Of a DNA stretch of 20,733 nucleotides, positions 15,444 to 20,612 are shown piece by piece (within the stretch, counting starts at the first letter, position 1; every line of letters begins with the position of its first letter). The notes below the pieces were generated by a model. It did not search any database. It was given only the letters and a program-made list of their open reading frames with translations, and was not told the DNA's origin. The stretch comes from DASWIV01 sp036397475. GTDB taxonomy: Bacteria; JAJVIF01; JAPKYR01. The stretch covers positions 1 to 20,733 of the forward strand of contig DASWIV010000232.1 of the NCBI GenBank assembly GCA_036397475.1, written 5' to 3'. Made by a program: the position numbers and the translations under genes.

Positions 15444-16358
15444 TCATGGCAGCGCGTAGACTACTGCGAATCCGATCTGTGTAAACATCATAAGCATGTA
15501 CATGTGTTTCCACGAAGGATGATTACCTTCCAGGGCCAGAGAATCCGGGTCCCTGAGTATCAGCCAGGCTGTATATGTACCCCAGATGAACAGCAGTCCG
15601 AGCCACACGGCCTGGGATTTAACCGCACCTCCACTGAGTGCCACAATTAACGGAATCGCAAGATAGGGAATTACAAGGAATGTCGCGACGATCCAAGCCG
15701 CTTTCCTGAATCCGTAAACCACAACAACTGTCCTGGCTCCACCCGCTTCGTCTCCCTTAGCATCGGCGAAATCCTTGGTGCTTGCCGCGCCGAGAACATA
15801 AAGGAATATTACCAGTCCAATCAGCCACGGGGTCGAGCTCGCCCATTCTTCCGGACGGATCGCCACCCATCCCCCTACTATCATCAGAAATCCCCTCGGG
15901 ACCGCCATAGCTATATTCGCGAACAAACCATGGTTCTTAAACCGTACAGGAGGGGCTGAATATCCCCACGTAAACAATGTAGTGATCAGCACAACGACAA
16001 AATATGTCGGTACTGCAGGATTGACCATGTAGCTTGTCAGGTAGCCGAGTCCGAAACAGATGACGTAAATGATCCATGCGAATTTCATTGAGTCGGCTGA
16101 AGTGATTCGTCCCGACGCTATCGGGCGGTCCGGCTTGTTGATCTTATCAATTTCCAGGTCGTAATACTGGTTGATGGCGTTCGACGCTGCGTTCAGGAGA
16201 GCCCCGGTTAATCCTGCCAGAATTCCTATTCCTAACTTCGAGTAATCGTGGTCGATACCCATGGCGATCAGCGACCCGGAGAATATCCCCACAAACGGTG
16301 CGAGCATGGTGAATGGACGTGAAAGTTCACGGTATTCCCTGAATCCCGGTTTTGGAAT
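15444..16358 (-). CDS. UbiA-family prenyltransferase (start codon probably AUU)
   Basis: Polytopic membrane enzyme attaching a prenyl chain to an acceptor ring or polar head. Counting from the first ATG (16307), the Mg2+-diphosphate motif N46-x3-D50-x3-D54 lies in NAINQYYDLEIDKINKPDRP, YSAPPVRFK follows near 116, and the second acidic motif D179-x2-D182-x3-D186 is DFADAKGDEAGG; eight or nine hydrophobic helices fit. The frame continues upstream of that ATG to a stop at 16428-16430 and encodes FREYRELSRPFT, the usual UbiA lead-in to helix 1, but contains no ATG, GTG, TTG or CTG. I place the start at ATT 16358-16356, 9 nt after AGGA; ATA near 16427 behind GGAG is an alternative. Substrate not determined; resembles the menaquinone/digeranylgeranylglyceryl-phosphate-type branch. 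Confidence 0.88.
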   Translation of the reverse strand: MPKPGFREYRELSRPFTMLAPFVGIFSGSLIAMGIDHDYSKLGIGILAGLTGALLNAASNAINQYYDLEIDKINKPDRPIASGRITSADSMKFAWIIYVICFGLGYLTSYMVNPAVPTYFVVVLITTLFTWGYSAPPVRFKNHGLFANIAMAVPRGFLMIVGGWVAIRPEEWASSTPWLIGLVIFLYVLGAASTKDFADAKGDEAGGARTVVVVYGFRKAAWIVATFLVIPYLAIPLIVALSGGAVKSQAVWLGLLFIWGTYTAWLILRDPDSLALEGNHPSWKHMYMLMMFTQIGFAVVYALP

Positions 16359-16456
16359 TGAGGCAGTTCCTGATTCGGTAACGCCGGAACTCCCCGCGGT
16401 ATTTTGCGATGTTGAATCTATCGTTATTTAACAGCTCCAGGCGATTTATTTCTTCA

Positions 16457-17080
16457 TTATCGACGCAGATTAGAGTTTACGCCCGTCCTGACAGCGCCAT
16501 CATAGACAAGCATGGACCAGTTTTCAAGGCGCTCATAAACACCTGATATTTTGTCGGGCTCGAGGTAATCCCCATCCATTTTATCGGTCTCTCGAATCGA
16601 TACTGGCGATTCCACATCCCATCTCATCACCACACCAAGGTGCACCCTGCTGACCTCGTTATTGTCGCTGAGTATCAGTCCGAGTGCAGGAAGATCGTCG
16701 AATCCCGGGGGATCGTCGACAGCGAGTTCCTCGGATAATTCCCGCTTGAGTGCCGAGTCCAGAAGATCCTCGGGCTTACCGTCTATCGGATTGATATGCC
16801 CGCCGATACCGATGCTCATTTTTTCGTGCAGGCGTGCCTCCCCCTGCGTTTTATGCCTGGTGACGGTAAGATACTTCCCTTCGTGGCAGACAAGCACGTA
16901 GGGAATCACCTGCCTGTACGAGGGGTCCTTCTCGGCGTCAGGGCGATCCATGAAAAAAGCCCGTGACGGCAGCTCGGATAGAAATTCGGATTTCACACCG
17001 GGGATAAATCCCCGTTCATCGTAAAGCGAATGAATCCACGCGGCATCGATCACAAGTACCCTTTCAACTTTTTCTTTCAT
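16457..17080 (-). CDS. Nudix hydrolase (MutT-like phosphoesterase)
   Basis: 207 residues from the ATG at 17080. The Nudix region is at about 93-121, with GGHINPIDG, then RELSEEL: Arg113, Glu114, Glu117 and Glu118 are the metal-binding REUxEE residues. The spacing from the first box glutamate to Arg is one residue longer than the classic GX5EX7REUXEEXGU, with Asp in the usual place. The N-terminal part (YRQVIPYVLV, LTVTRHKTQGE) is typical of a Nudix phosphoesterase subgroup of unknown substrate. A further in-frame ATG at 17098 overlaps the TAAAAT -10, so 17080 is preferred. First gene of the minus-strand unit with UbiA and TPR; a link to isoprenoid diphosphates is possible but unproven. Confidence 0.88.
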   Translation of the reverse strand: MKEKVERVLVIDAAWIHSLYDERGFIPGVKSEFLSELPSRAFFMDRPDAEKDPSYRQVIPYVLVCHEGKYLTVTRHKTQGEARLHEKMSIGIGGHINPIDGKPEDLLDSALKRELSEELAVDDPPGFDDLPALGLILSDNNEVSRVHLGVVMRWDVESPVSIRETDKMDGDYLEPDKISGVYERLENWSMLVYDGAVRTGVNSNLRR

Positions 17081-17088
17081 GGCATGGG

Positions 17089-17094
17089 ATTTTA
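17089..17094 (-). promoter_or_regulatory. TAAAAT -10 element 8 nt before ATG 17080
   Basis: Reading the minus strand, TAAAAT is followed by 8 nt and ATG with no Shine-Dalgarno. Same geometry as at 5144 (+) and 20470 (-); suggests leaderless initiation of the Nudix gene. Confidence 0.5.
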
Positions 17095-17173
17095 CCATTT
17101 TCAGCGGTCTGAAGGTCGGGATGGCGGTTTTCCCCGGCGTGGCAGCCCTATCGCAATTATTCTCCCATTTGCC

Positions 17174-17202
17174 TTGACACTGATAATAAGTTAAGGTTAG
17201 AT
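17174..17202 (+). promoter_or_regulatory. Sigma70-type promoter of the RGG-rich protein gene
   Basis: TTGACA (17174-17179), a 17-bp spacer, and TTAGAT (17197-17202). This is the only consensus -35/-10 pair at the correct spacing found in the window. Predicted start near 17209, giving a leader of about 20-30 nt. Confidence 0.65.
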
Positions 17203-17226
17203 GTCGATTCCAATTGACTACTTAAG

Positions 17227-17670
17227 GTGGTGTCAAGTGATTTGACCGAAGAAAACGAGAATACTGCACAGACAGAAACAGAAGAAAAACAGGAAGAAAA
17301 GAAAGACGTAAAGGCACCGGAAGCCGAGGAATTACCCGCTGAAACAGAAGAGACTTCTGAAAAGCCGGACGATGCCGCGGACGTAACCGCGTCAGCCGGG
17401 GATAATTCAGACGATTCTGACAAAAATTCCTCAAACGACAGTATAGACGACGCCTCATCGGCTGAAAACCGGGATGACCGCGACCGCCGTGGAGGACGTG
17501 ATGACCGTCGTGGCGACAGGGATGATCGTGGTGGACGAGGCGGACGCCGTGGAGATCGGCCCCTGACTGCGGAAGATAAGTACAGGATGTACAAACGCCA
17601 GTCCGACGAGCGTCTCCTGGACATTAAAAGGTCCAAGGAAAATAAAATCGGTAAAAAGCGTAAAAGGTAA
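17227..17670 (+). CDS. Disordered acidic/RGG-rich protein of unknown function
   Basis: 147 residues with three low-complexity zones: Glu/Asp/Ser/Thr-rich residues 1-80; an Arg-Asp-Gly repeat block 82-111 built from RDD, RGG and RGD units; and a basic C-terminus 113-147 (AEDKYRMYKRQ... ending KKRKR) that may be helical. No cysteine or tryptophan, no signal or membrane segment. RGG blocks often bind RNA; the acidic half could tune this or drive self-association. Start uncertain: GTG 17227, GTG 17230 or TTG 17242, with AAGGTGG (17224-17230) as Shine-Dalgarno for the last. Codon use is that of the neighbourhood, and the opposite-strand frame is a shadow. The strong promoter and following terminator-like hairpin indicate a single-gene, well-expressed unit. 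No family recognised. Confidence 0.72.
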   Translation: MVSSDLTEENENTAQTETEEKQEEKKDVKAPEAEELPAETEETSEKPDDAADVTASAGDNSDDSDKNSSNDSIDDASSAENRDDRDRRGGRDDRRGDRDDRGGRGGRRGDRPLTAEDKYRMYKRQSDERLLDIKRSKENKIGKKRKR

Positions 17671-17696
17671 AGCCGCTTTAAATTTTGATATTTTCG

Positions 17697-17741
17697 ACCC
17701 ACCAGGGAATTCTCCTCTTACGGATTTTCATGGTGGGTTTT
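17697..17741 (+). terminator. Terminator-like hairpin after the RGG-rich gene
   Basis: ACCCACCA (17697-17704) pairs with TGGTGGGT (17731-17738) across a 26-nt loop and runs into TTTT. The loop is long but stem and T run fit an intrinsic terminator. Its end overlaps the TATAAT of the tRNA promoter. Confidence 0.55.
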
Positions 17742-17746
17742 ATAAT
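17741..17746 (+). promoter_or_regulatory. -10 element of the tRNA-Leu gene
   Basis: TATAAT ends 10 nt before the mature tRNA 5' end, giving a pre-tRNA leader of about 4 nt. A partial -35 (TTACGG, 17718-17723) lies at 17-bp spacing. Confidence 0.6.
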
Positions 17747-17756
17747 GTATGGGCGC

Positions 17757-17845
17757 GCCCGAGTGGTGGAACAGGTAGACACAAGGGACTTAAAATCCCT
17801 CGCCCTTTAAATGGCGTGCCGGTTCGATTCCGGCCTCGGGCACCA
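17757..17845 (+). tRNA. tRNA-Leu (anticodon UAA)
   Basis: 89 nt including encoded CCA. Acceptor stem GCCCGAG/CTCGGGC (7 bp), anticodon stem AGGGA/TCCCT with loop CTTAAAA and anticodon TAA at 17791-17793, T arm GCCGG-TTCGATT-CCGGC, discriminator A. The long variable arm (CGCC...GGCG) makes it class II, as required for Leu. A run of six T starts 2 nt after the CCA. Confidence 0.96.
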
Positions 17846-17854
17846 CTTTTTTCC

Positions 17855-18179
17855 ATGGCGTACAACGAAAAATCGCGGAAAGAATTCGAAAGTCAATCGG
17901 CAGAAAAAAGGATTCACCGAAAATAAAATGTTCGGCGGTATAGCGTTTTTGCGAAATGGGAAAATGGTGGTTGGCGTGAACAAGGATGACCTGATGGTGA
18001 GATGCAATCCTGAAAATACTGCTGACCTGGTAAAACAAAAATACGTGCGCCCGATGGACTTCACGGGCAAACCAATGCGCGGATTCCTCTATATAGACCC
18101 CGCCGGTTACAAAACCGACTCAAAATTATCCGAGTGGATCGAAAATAGTATCGAATACGTCAAGGCTCTGACGAGTTAA
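17855..18179 (+). pseudogene. TfoX N-terminal domain protein, frameshifted in an A6 run
   Basis: The TfoX_N domain is split over two frames. ATG 17855 opens MAYNEKSRKEFESQSAEK, the usual N-terminus, but meets TAA at 17924-17926. The other frame carries the rest: KGFTENKMFGGIAF, VVGVNKDDLMVR, VRPMDFTGKPMRGFLYIDP and the final helix, ending at 18179. Removing one A from the AAAAAA run at 17904-17909 joins them into an intact ~107-residue domain protein. So this is a recent pseudogene, an assembly/sequencing indel, or a gene expressed by slippage. The frame also runs back into the tRNA, but that start is not credible. ATG 17855 is only 9 nt after the tRNA CCA, so expression would follow tRNA processing. 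TfoX_N proteins are of unclear function outside competence regulators. Confidence 0.75.
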
Positions 18180-18180
18180 T

Positions 18181-18258
18181 GGAGGACCGGCGTCTCGCCT
18201 CTTATCGGAGCACTGGCGTCCCGCCTCTTATAGGAGCACTGGCGTCCCGCCGGTCGGT
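18181..18258 (+). repeat. Tandem 26-bp REP half units
   Basis: Three copies at an exact 26-bp period begin at 18181, 18207 and 18233, each starting GGAG and containing GGCGTCYCGCC; the first two are followed by TCTTAT instead of the second hairpin arm. The third is the left part of the full REP at 18233-18276. The first two keep only a 4-bp stem (GGCG/CGCC) and appear decayed or incomplete. Confidence 0.75.
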
Positions 18259-18276
18259 CCACCAGCGTCTCGCTGG
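18233..18276 (+). repeat. Full REP element, copy 1
   Basis: 44 nt with two hairpins: ACTGGCG-TCC-CGCCGGT (7 bp, one G-T) and CCAGCG-TCT-CGCTGG (6 bp), each with a 3-nt loop. It differs from copy 3 at one base. Confidence 0.9.
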
Positions 18277-18290
18277 CAGCAAGCAAGAAT

Positions 18291-18983
18291 TCACCTATCC
18301 AAATTACTTTCAATCTTCGCTTCATCATAAATGCTCCATACCCACTTCCAATCATCTAATCCAGCTTTGGCAGGATTATTTATTATATATTCCAGTTTTG
18401 TCCTAAAATCATCCTCATCTCTGACTATCCTGTCAAAATATTCTCTTTGCCACACTGAACCTGACTTCCCCAATATCTTATTTATCTTTTTTGAAGTGAA
18501 AGACTTCCAGGAATGCATAATATCGCTTAGGTGATTGTCGCCTATCAACTTCAATAGAACATGTACATGCGTTGGCATAACTACCCACGCATAAAGCTCG
18601 TATCGATCTCCATCGAAGAATTTCATCGCTTTCGATACAATCTCGGCTAATTCCTGTTCTTTCAGAATTTGTGAACCATAACCTTTGTCTAGAATGATAT
18701 CGAGATTCTTCCTCATTAAGTTATTGATTCGCTTGTTAACGCTTAGTCCTTTCTTTTCAAGATTATCCTGGTGGGCGAATACTGCCTGTCTGCATTGGAT
18801 TGCCAGTTTTTCAATTAATCCGGGCGGGATAGAGTCATGAAGCCTGAAGGTAACGAAATAGATAGAATCCTGCAATTCCCAGTGAGGGATAAATCCGCGA
18901 GTCCATATCTTAATATTCGTAATTTTCCGGTGAGACACCGGAGTACCTACCGGCGGGACGCCAGTGCTCCGTGATTTTGGCAT
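18291..18983 (-). CDS. REP-associated tyrosine transposase (RAYT, Y1_Tnp family)
   Basis: 230 residues. The Y1 nuclease core is visible: GFIPHWELQDSIYFVTFRLH near residue 30, the HUH-type metal motif in MPTHVHVLLKL (about 136-146), and the catalytic-Tyr helix FRTKLEYIINNPAKAG (about 194-209), preceded by SVWQREYFDR. All hallmark residues are present, so the enzyme may be active. Start fixed by AAGGAG six nt before ATG 18983. Residues 5-19 (RSTGVPPVGTPVSHR) are encoded by a REP copy lying in frame inside the gene. The protein cuts and joins single-stranded REP DNA by homology to known RAYTs. It is flanked by REPs and surrounded by housekeeping genes. Confidence 0.93.
   Translation of the reverse strand: MPKSRSTGVPPVGTPVSHRKITNIKIWTRGFIPHWELQDSIYFVTFRLHDSIPPGLIEKLAIQCRQAVFAHQDNLEKKGLSVNKRINNLMRKNLDIILDKGYGSQILKEQELAEIVSKAMKFFDGDRYELYAWVVMPTHVHVLLKLIGDNHLSDIMHSWKSFTSKKINKILGKSGSVWQREYFDRIVRDEDDFRTKLEYIINNPAKAGLDDWKWVWSIYDEAKIESNLDR
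18927..18970 (-). repeat. Full REP element, copy 2, inside the RAYT coding region
   Basis: 44 nt on the minus strand. First hairpin identical to copy 1. Second hairpin is CCGGTG-TCT-CACCGG, differing from the other copies by A:T to G:C and C:G to T:A, both pairs kept. The element is translated as RAYT residues 5-19. Confidence 0.9.
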
Positions 18984-19059
18984 AGTTTTCTCCTTTCATA
19001 AGTAATACGTATGAAACGGAGCAAAACTGACACCTTAAATTGGATTTTTATAATTTTTC

Positions 19060-19103
19060 GGAGCACCGGCGTCCCGCCGGTCGGTCCACCAGCGTCTCGC
19101 TGG
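19060..19103 (+). repeat. Full REP element, copy 3
   Basis: 44 nt with perfect hairpins ACCGGCG-TCC-CGCCGGT and CCAGCG-TCT-CGCTGG. Ends on the base next to the rdgB stop codon. Confidence 0.9.
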
Positions 19104-19712
19104 TTATTCGCTTCCCCTCAACCACTCTGCCAGCCCACGAAAACTCTTCCCCCTGTGCGACACAAAATTTTTCTCCTCCGGCGTACACTCCCCGAAACTT
19201 TTCCCGTACCCCGGATGATAAAAAATCGGATCGTAGCCGAAACCATTTTCGCCTTTTGGCTTCTCCAGGATCATTCCCGTACACAATCCGTGGAAAACCT
19301 GGCTCTCACCGGTAGCTGGATCGAAATAAGCCGCGACCGAAATGAACGCCGCGCCCCGATCTTCCCCTGACTTTCCCTTCAAGCGCCTGATAACTTCAGC
19401 ATTTCTACTTTCATCCGTAGGCATGATTCGCGCCGACTTCACCCCCGGCCAGCCTCCGAGCTCAGCGACAGCTATCCCCGAATCCTCCGCTATGGTTTTC
19501 ATCCCCGACTTTTCCCCGTAGAATTTCGCCTTGCTGACAGCGTTCTCTTCGAAAGTCGCGAAATCTTCCGGTGCTTCCGGTACGCCCTCCGGACCCTGGA
19601 ACGCTTCAACCTGCCGCAAAAAGATGCACTCGACATCAAGGTCCTTAAGTAATTCCTTCATTTCTTTGAGTTTTCCAAGATTGGTAGTGGCAATCAGAAT
19701 TTTTTCCGTCAT
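19104..19712 (-). CDS. rdgB: XTP/dITP diphosphatase (RdgB/HAM1, non-canonical purine NTP pyrophosphatase)
   Basis: Removes dITP, XTP and other deaminated purine nucleotides from the pool. At 202 residues it has the family blocks in order: TTNLGKLKEMKELL at the N-terminus (triphosphate loop), FEENAVSKAKFYG (about 54-66), AEDSGIAVAELGGWPGVKSA (about 75-94, catalytic Asp), GENGFGYDPIFYHPGYGKSF (about 155-174) and SHRGKSFRGL near the end. Start overlaps the rph stop as ATGA (19709-19712), so the two are coupled; rph-rdgB is a widespread pairing. The coding end abuts REP copy 3 directly. Confidence 0.95.
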   Translation of the reverse strand: MTEKILIATTNLGKLKEMKELLKDLDVECIFLRQVEAFQGPEGVPEAPEDFATFEENAVSKAKFYGEKSGMKTIAEDSGIAVAELGGWPGVKSARIMPTDESRNAEVIRRLKGKSGEDRGAAFISVAAYFDPATGESQVFHGLCTGMILEKPKGENGFGYDPIFYHPGYGKSFGECTPEEKNFVSHRGKSFRGLAEWLRGSE

Positions 19713-20461
19713 TCGGGATCACCCGGAAGTTTCACGTCGATCGTTTTCAGCGTTTCCCTGACTTTTCCAAGAATTTCATCCGTCCCTTTCTGGGCGAGTT
19801 TCAGGAGGCGGCTGAGTTCGTCCATGGTGACAGCGCGTCCTTCCGCTGTCCCCTGCATCTCGACAAAACTCCCCTTTCCCGTGATCGCGAAATTCAGATC
19901 CGCCTGCGCCATCGCGTCTTCCGAATAATTCATGTCGAGCATCTCGAACTCCTGGACAATCCCGCAGCTTATCGCAGCAAGCGAATCGTTCAGGGGATTT
20001 TCCGCGAGCCTGCCGACATCGATCAGTTTTTCAACACCCATCGCGAGCGCGATGAACGCAGCCGTTATCGACGCTGTCCGCGTACCCCCATCCGCCTGGA
20101 TCACATCGCAGTCCACATAAATGCTCATTTCCTGCATTTTGTAAAGGTCGACAACAGCCCGAAGTGAACGTCCGATAATTCGCTGGATCTCGACCGTCCG
20201 CCCGGTCTGCTTTCCAACACGGGCTTCTCGAGGCGTACGTGGACGGGTGCTCGACGGCAGGAGCGAATACTCGGCGGTAAGCCAGCCTTCGCTTCTCTCC
20301 TTCGCGTGTCGCGGGACATTGTCGTCGGATTCGACTGCGGCGATCACCCACGTTTTGCCCTGTTTGTAGAGGACCGAGGCGAGCGGGTATTCTATATAAT
20401 TTGGGACGATCTGTATGGGCCGCAATTCCCCAAGTTCACGTCCGTCATTCCGAATTTTCAT
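19709..20461 (-). CDS. rph: Ribonuclease PH
   Basis: Phosphorolytic 3'-5' exoribonuclease that trims tRNA 3' ends. 250 residues, close to the family's ~240. Landmarks: R-N-DGRELGELRPI at the N-terminus, ERSEGWLTAEYSLLPSSTRPR (about 57-77), GRTVEIQRIIGRSLRAVVDL (about 87-106) with the phosphate-binding Arg, and DCDVIQADGGTRTASITAAF (about 117-136). The C-terminal half (DLNFAITGKGSFVEMQGTAE) is standard. First gene of the minus-strand rph-rdgB unit, preceded by TATAAT 8 nt upstream and no Shine-Dalgarno. Confidence 0.97.
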   Translation of the reverse strand: MKIRNDGRELGELRPIQIVPNYIEYPLASVLYKQGKTWVIAAVESDDNVPRHAKERSEGWLTAEYSLLPSSTRPRTPREARVGKQTGRTVEIQRIIGRSLRAVVDLYKMQEMSIYVDCDVIQADGGTRTASITAAFIALAMGVEKLIDVGRLAENPLNDSLAAISCGIVQEFEMLDMNYSEDAMAQADLNFAITGKGSFVEMQGTAEGRAVTMDELSRLLKLAQKGTDEILGKVRETLKTIDVKLPGDPE

Positions 20462-20469
20462 GATGGGCG

Positions 20470-20475
20470 ATTATA
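20470..20475 (-). promoter_or_regulatory. TATAAT -10 element 8 nt before ATG of rph
   Basis: On the minus strand TATAAT, 8 nt, ATG. No -35 consensus at 16-18 bp and no Shine-Dalgarno. Supports leaderless or near-leaderless transcription of rph-rdgB. Confidence 0.55.
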
Positions 20476-20600
20476 CCATGACCGAGAACAGTGGTATCTC
20501 TGGAAATTTAGATTGATTCAATATAACTCCCACACACTCAGACCGTAGTTAGTATTAATGCTTATTACTCCGCGCCACGACATAGAATCACTACATTTGT

Positions 20601-20606
20601 TACAAT
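20601..20606 (+). promoter_or_regulatory. TACAAT -10 element 6 nt before ATG 20613
   Basis: TACAAT, 6 nt, ATG: the tightest example of the leaderless geometry in the window. It lies in the palindrome TACAATTGTA. The remaining 20476-20600 shows no gene; an IS end with inverted repeat may lie here but its partner is outside the window. Confidence 0.4.
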
Positions 20607-20612
20607 TGTACC

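Larger units (their letters stand above)
18181..19103. mobile_element. RAYT/REP unit
   Basis: A RAYT transposase gene with three 44-nt hairpin repeats (18233-18276 +, 18927-18970 -, 19060-19103 +) and two decayed half repeats in tandem at its left side. The unit exactly fills the space between the convergent TfoX-like gene (stop at 18179) and rdgB (stop codon at 19106-19104). The outer full copies are direct and differ at one base. Established knowledge: RAYTs are single-copy, IS200/IS605-related Tyr nucleases linked to REP palindromes. Boundaries are inferred from the repeats. Confidence 0.75.

Noticed and set aside
17157..17702. 181-residue Ser/Arg-rich open frame on the minus strand
   Set aside because: It is the mirror of the low-complexity RGG-rich gene; repeats of GAY/CGN codons leave the opposite strand open by chance, while the plus-strand promoter and terminator point to the other strand.
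17811..17854. Start of the TfoX-like protein inside the tRNA
   Set aside because: The frame is merely open through the tRNA; the conserved N-terminus MAYNEK lies in another frame starting at 17855.
18181..18284. 26-bp periodic repeats as a CRISPR array
   Set aside because: Units are directly adjacent with no variable spacers, are hairpin REP halves, and no cas genes are near.
18179..18406. 75-residue plus-strand open frame over the REP array and RAYT 3' end
   Set aside because: Made of REP translation and RAYT antisense; no ribosome site.
19011..19370. 119-residue plus-strand frame with an STGVPPVG segment
   Set aside because: The peptide is a translation of REP copy 3 and the rest is antisense to rdgB.
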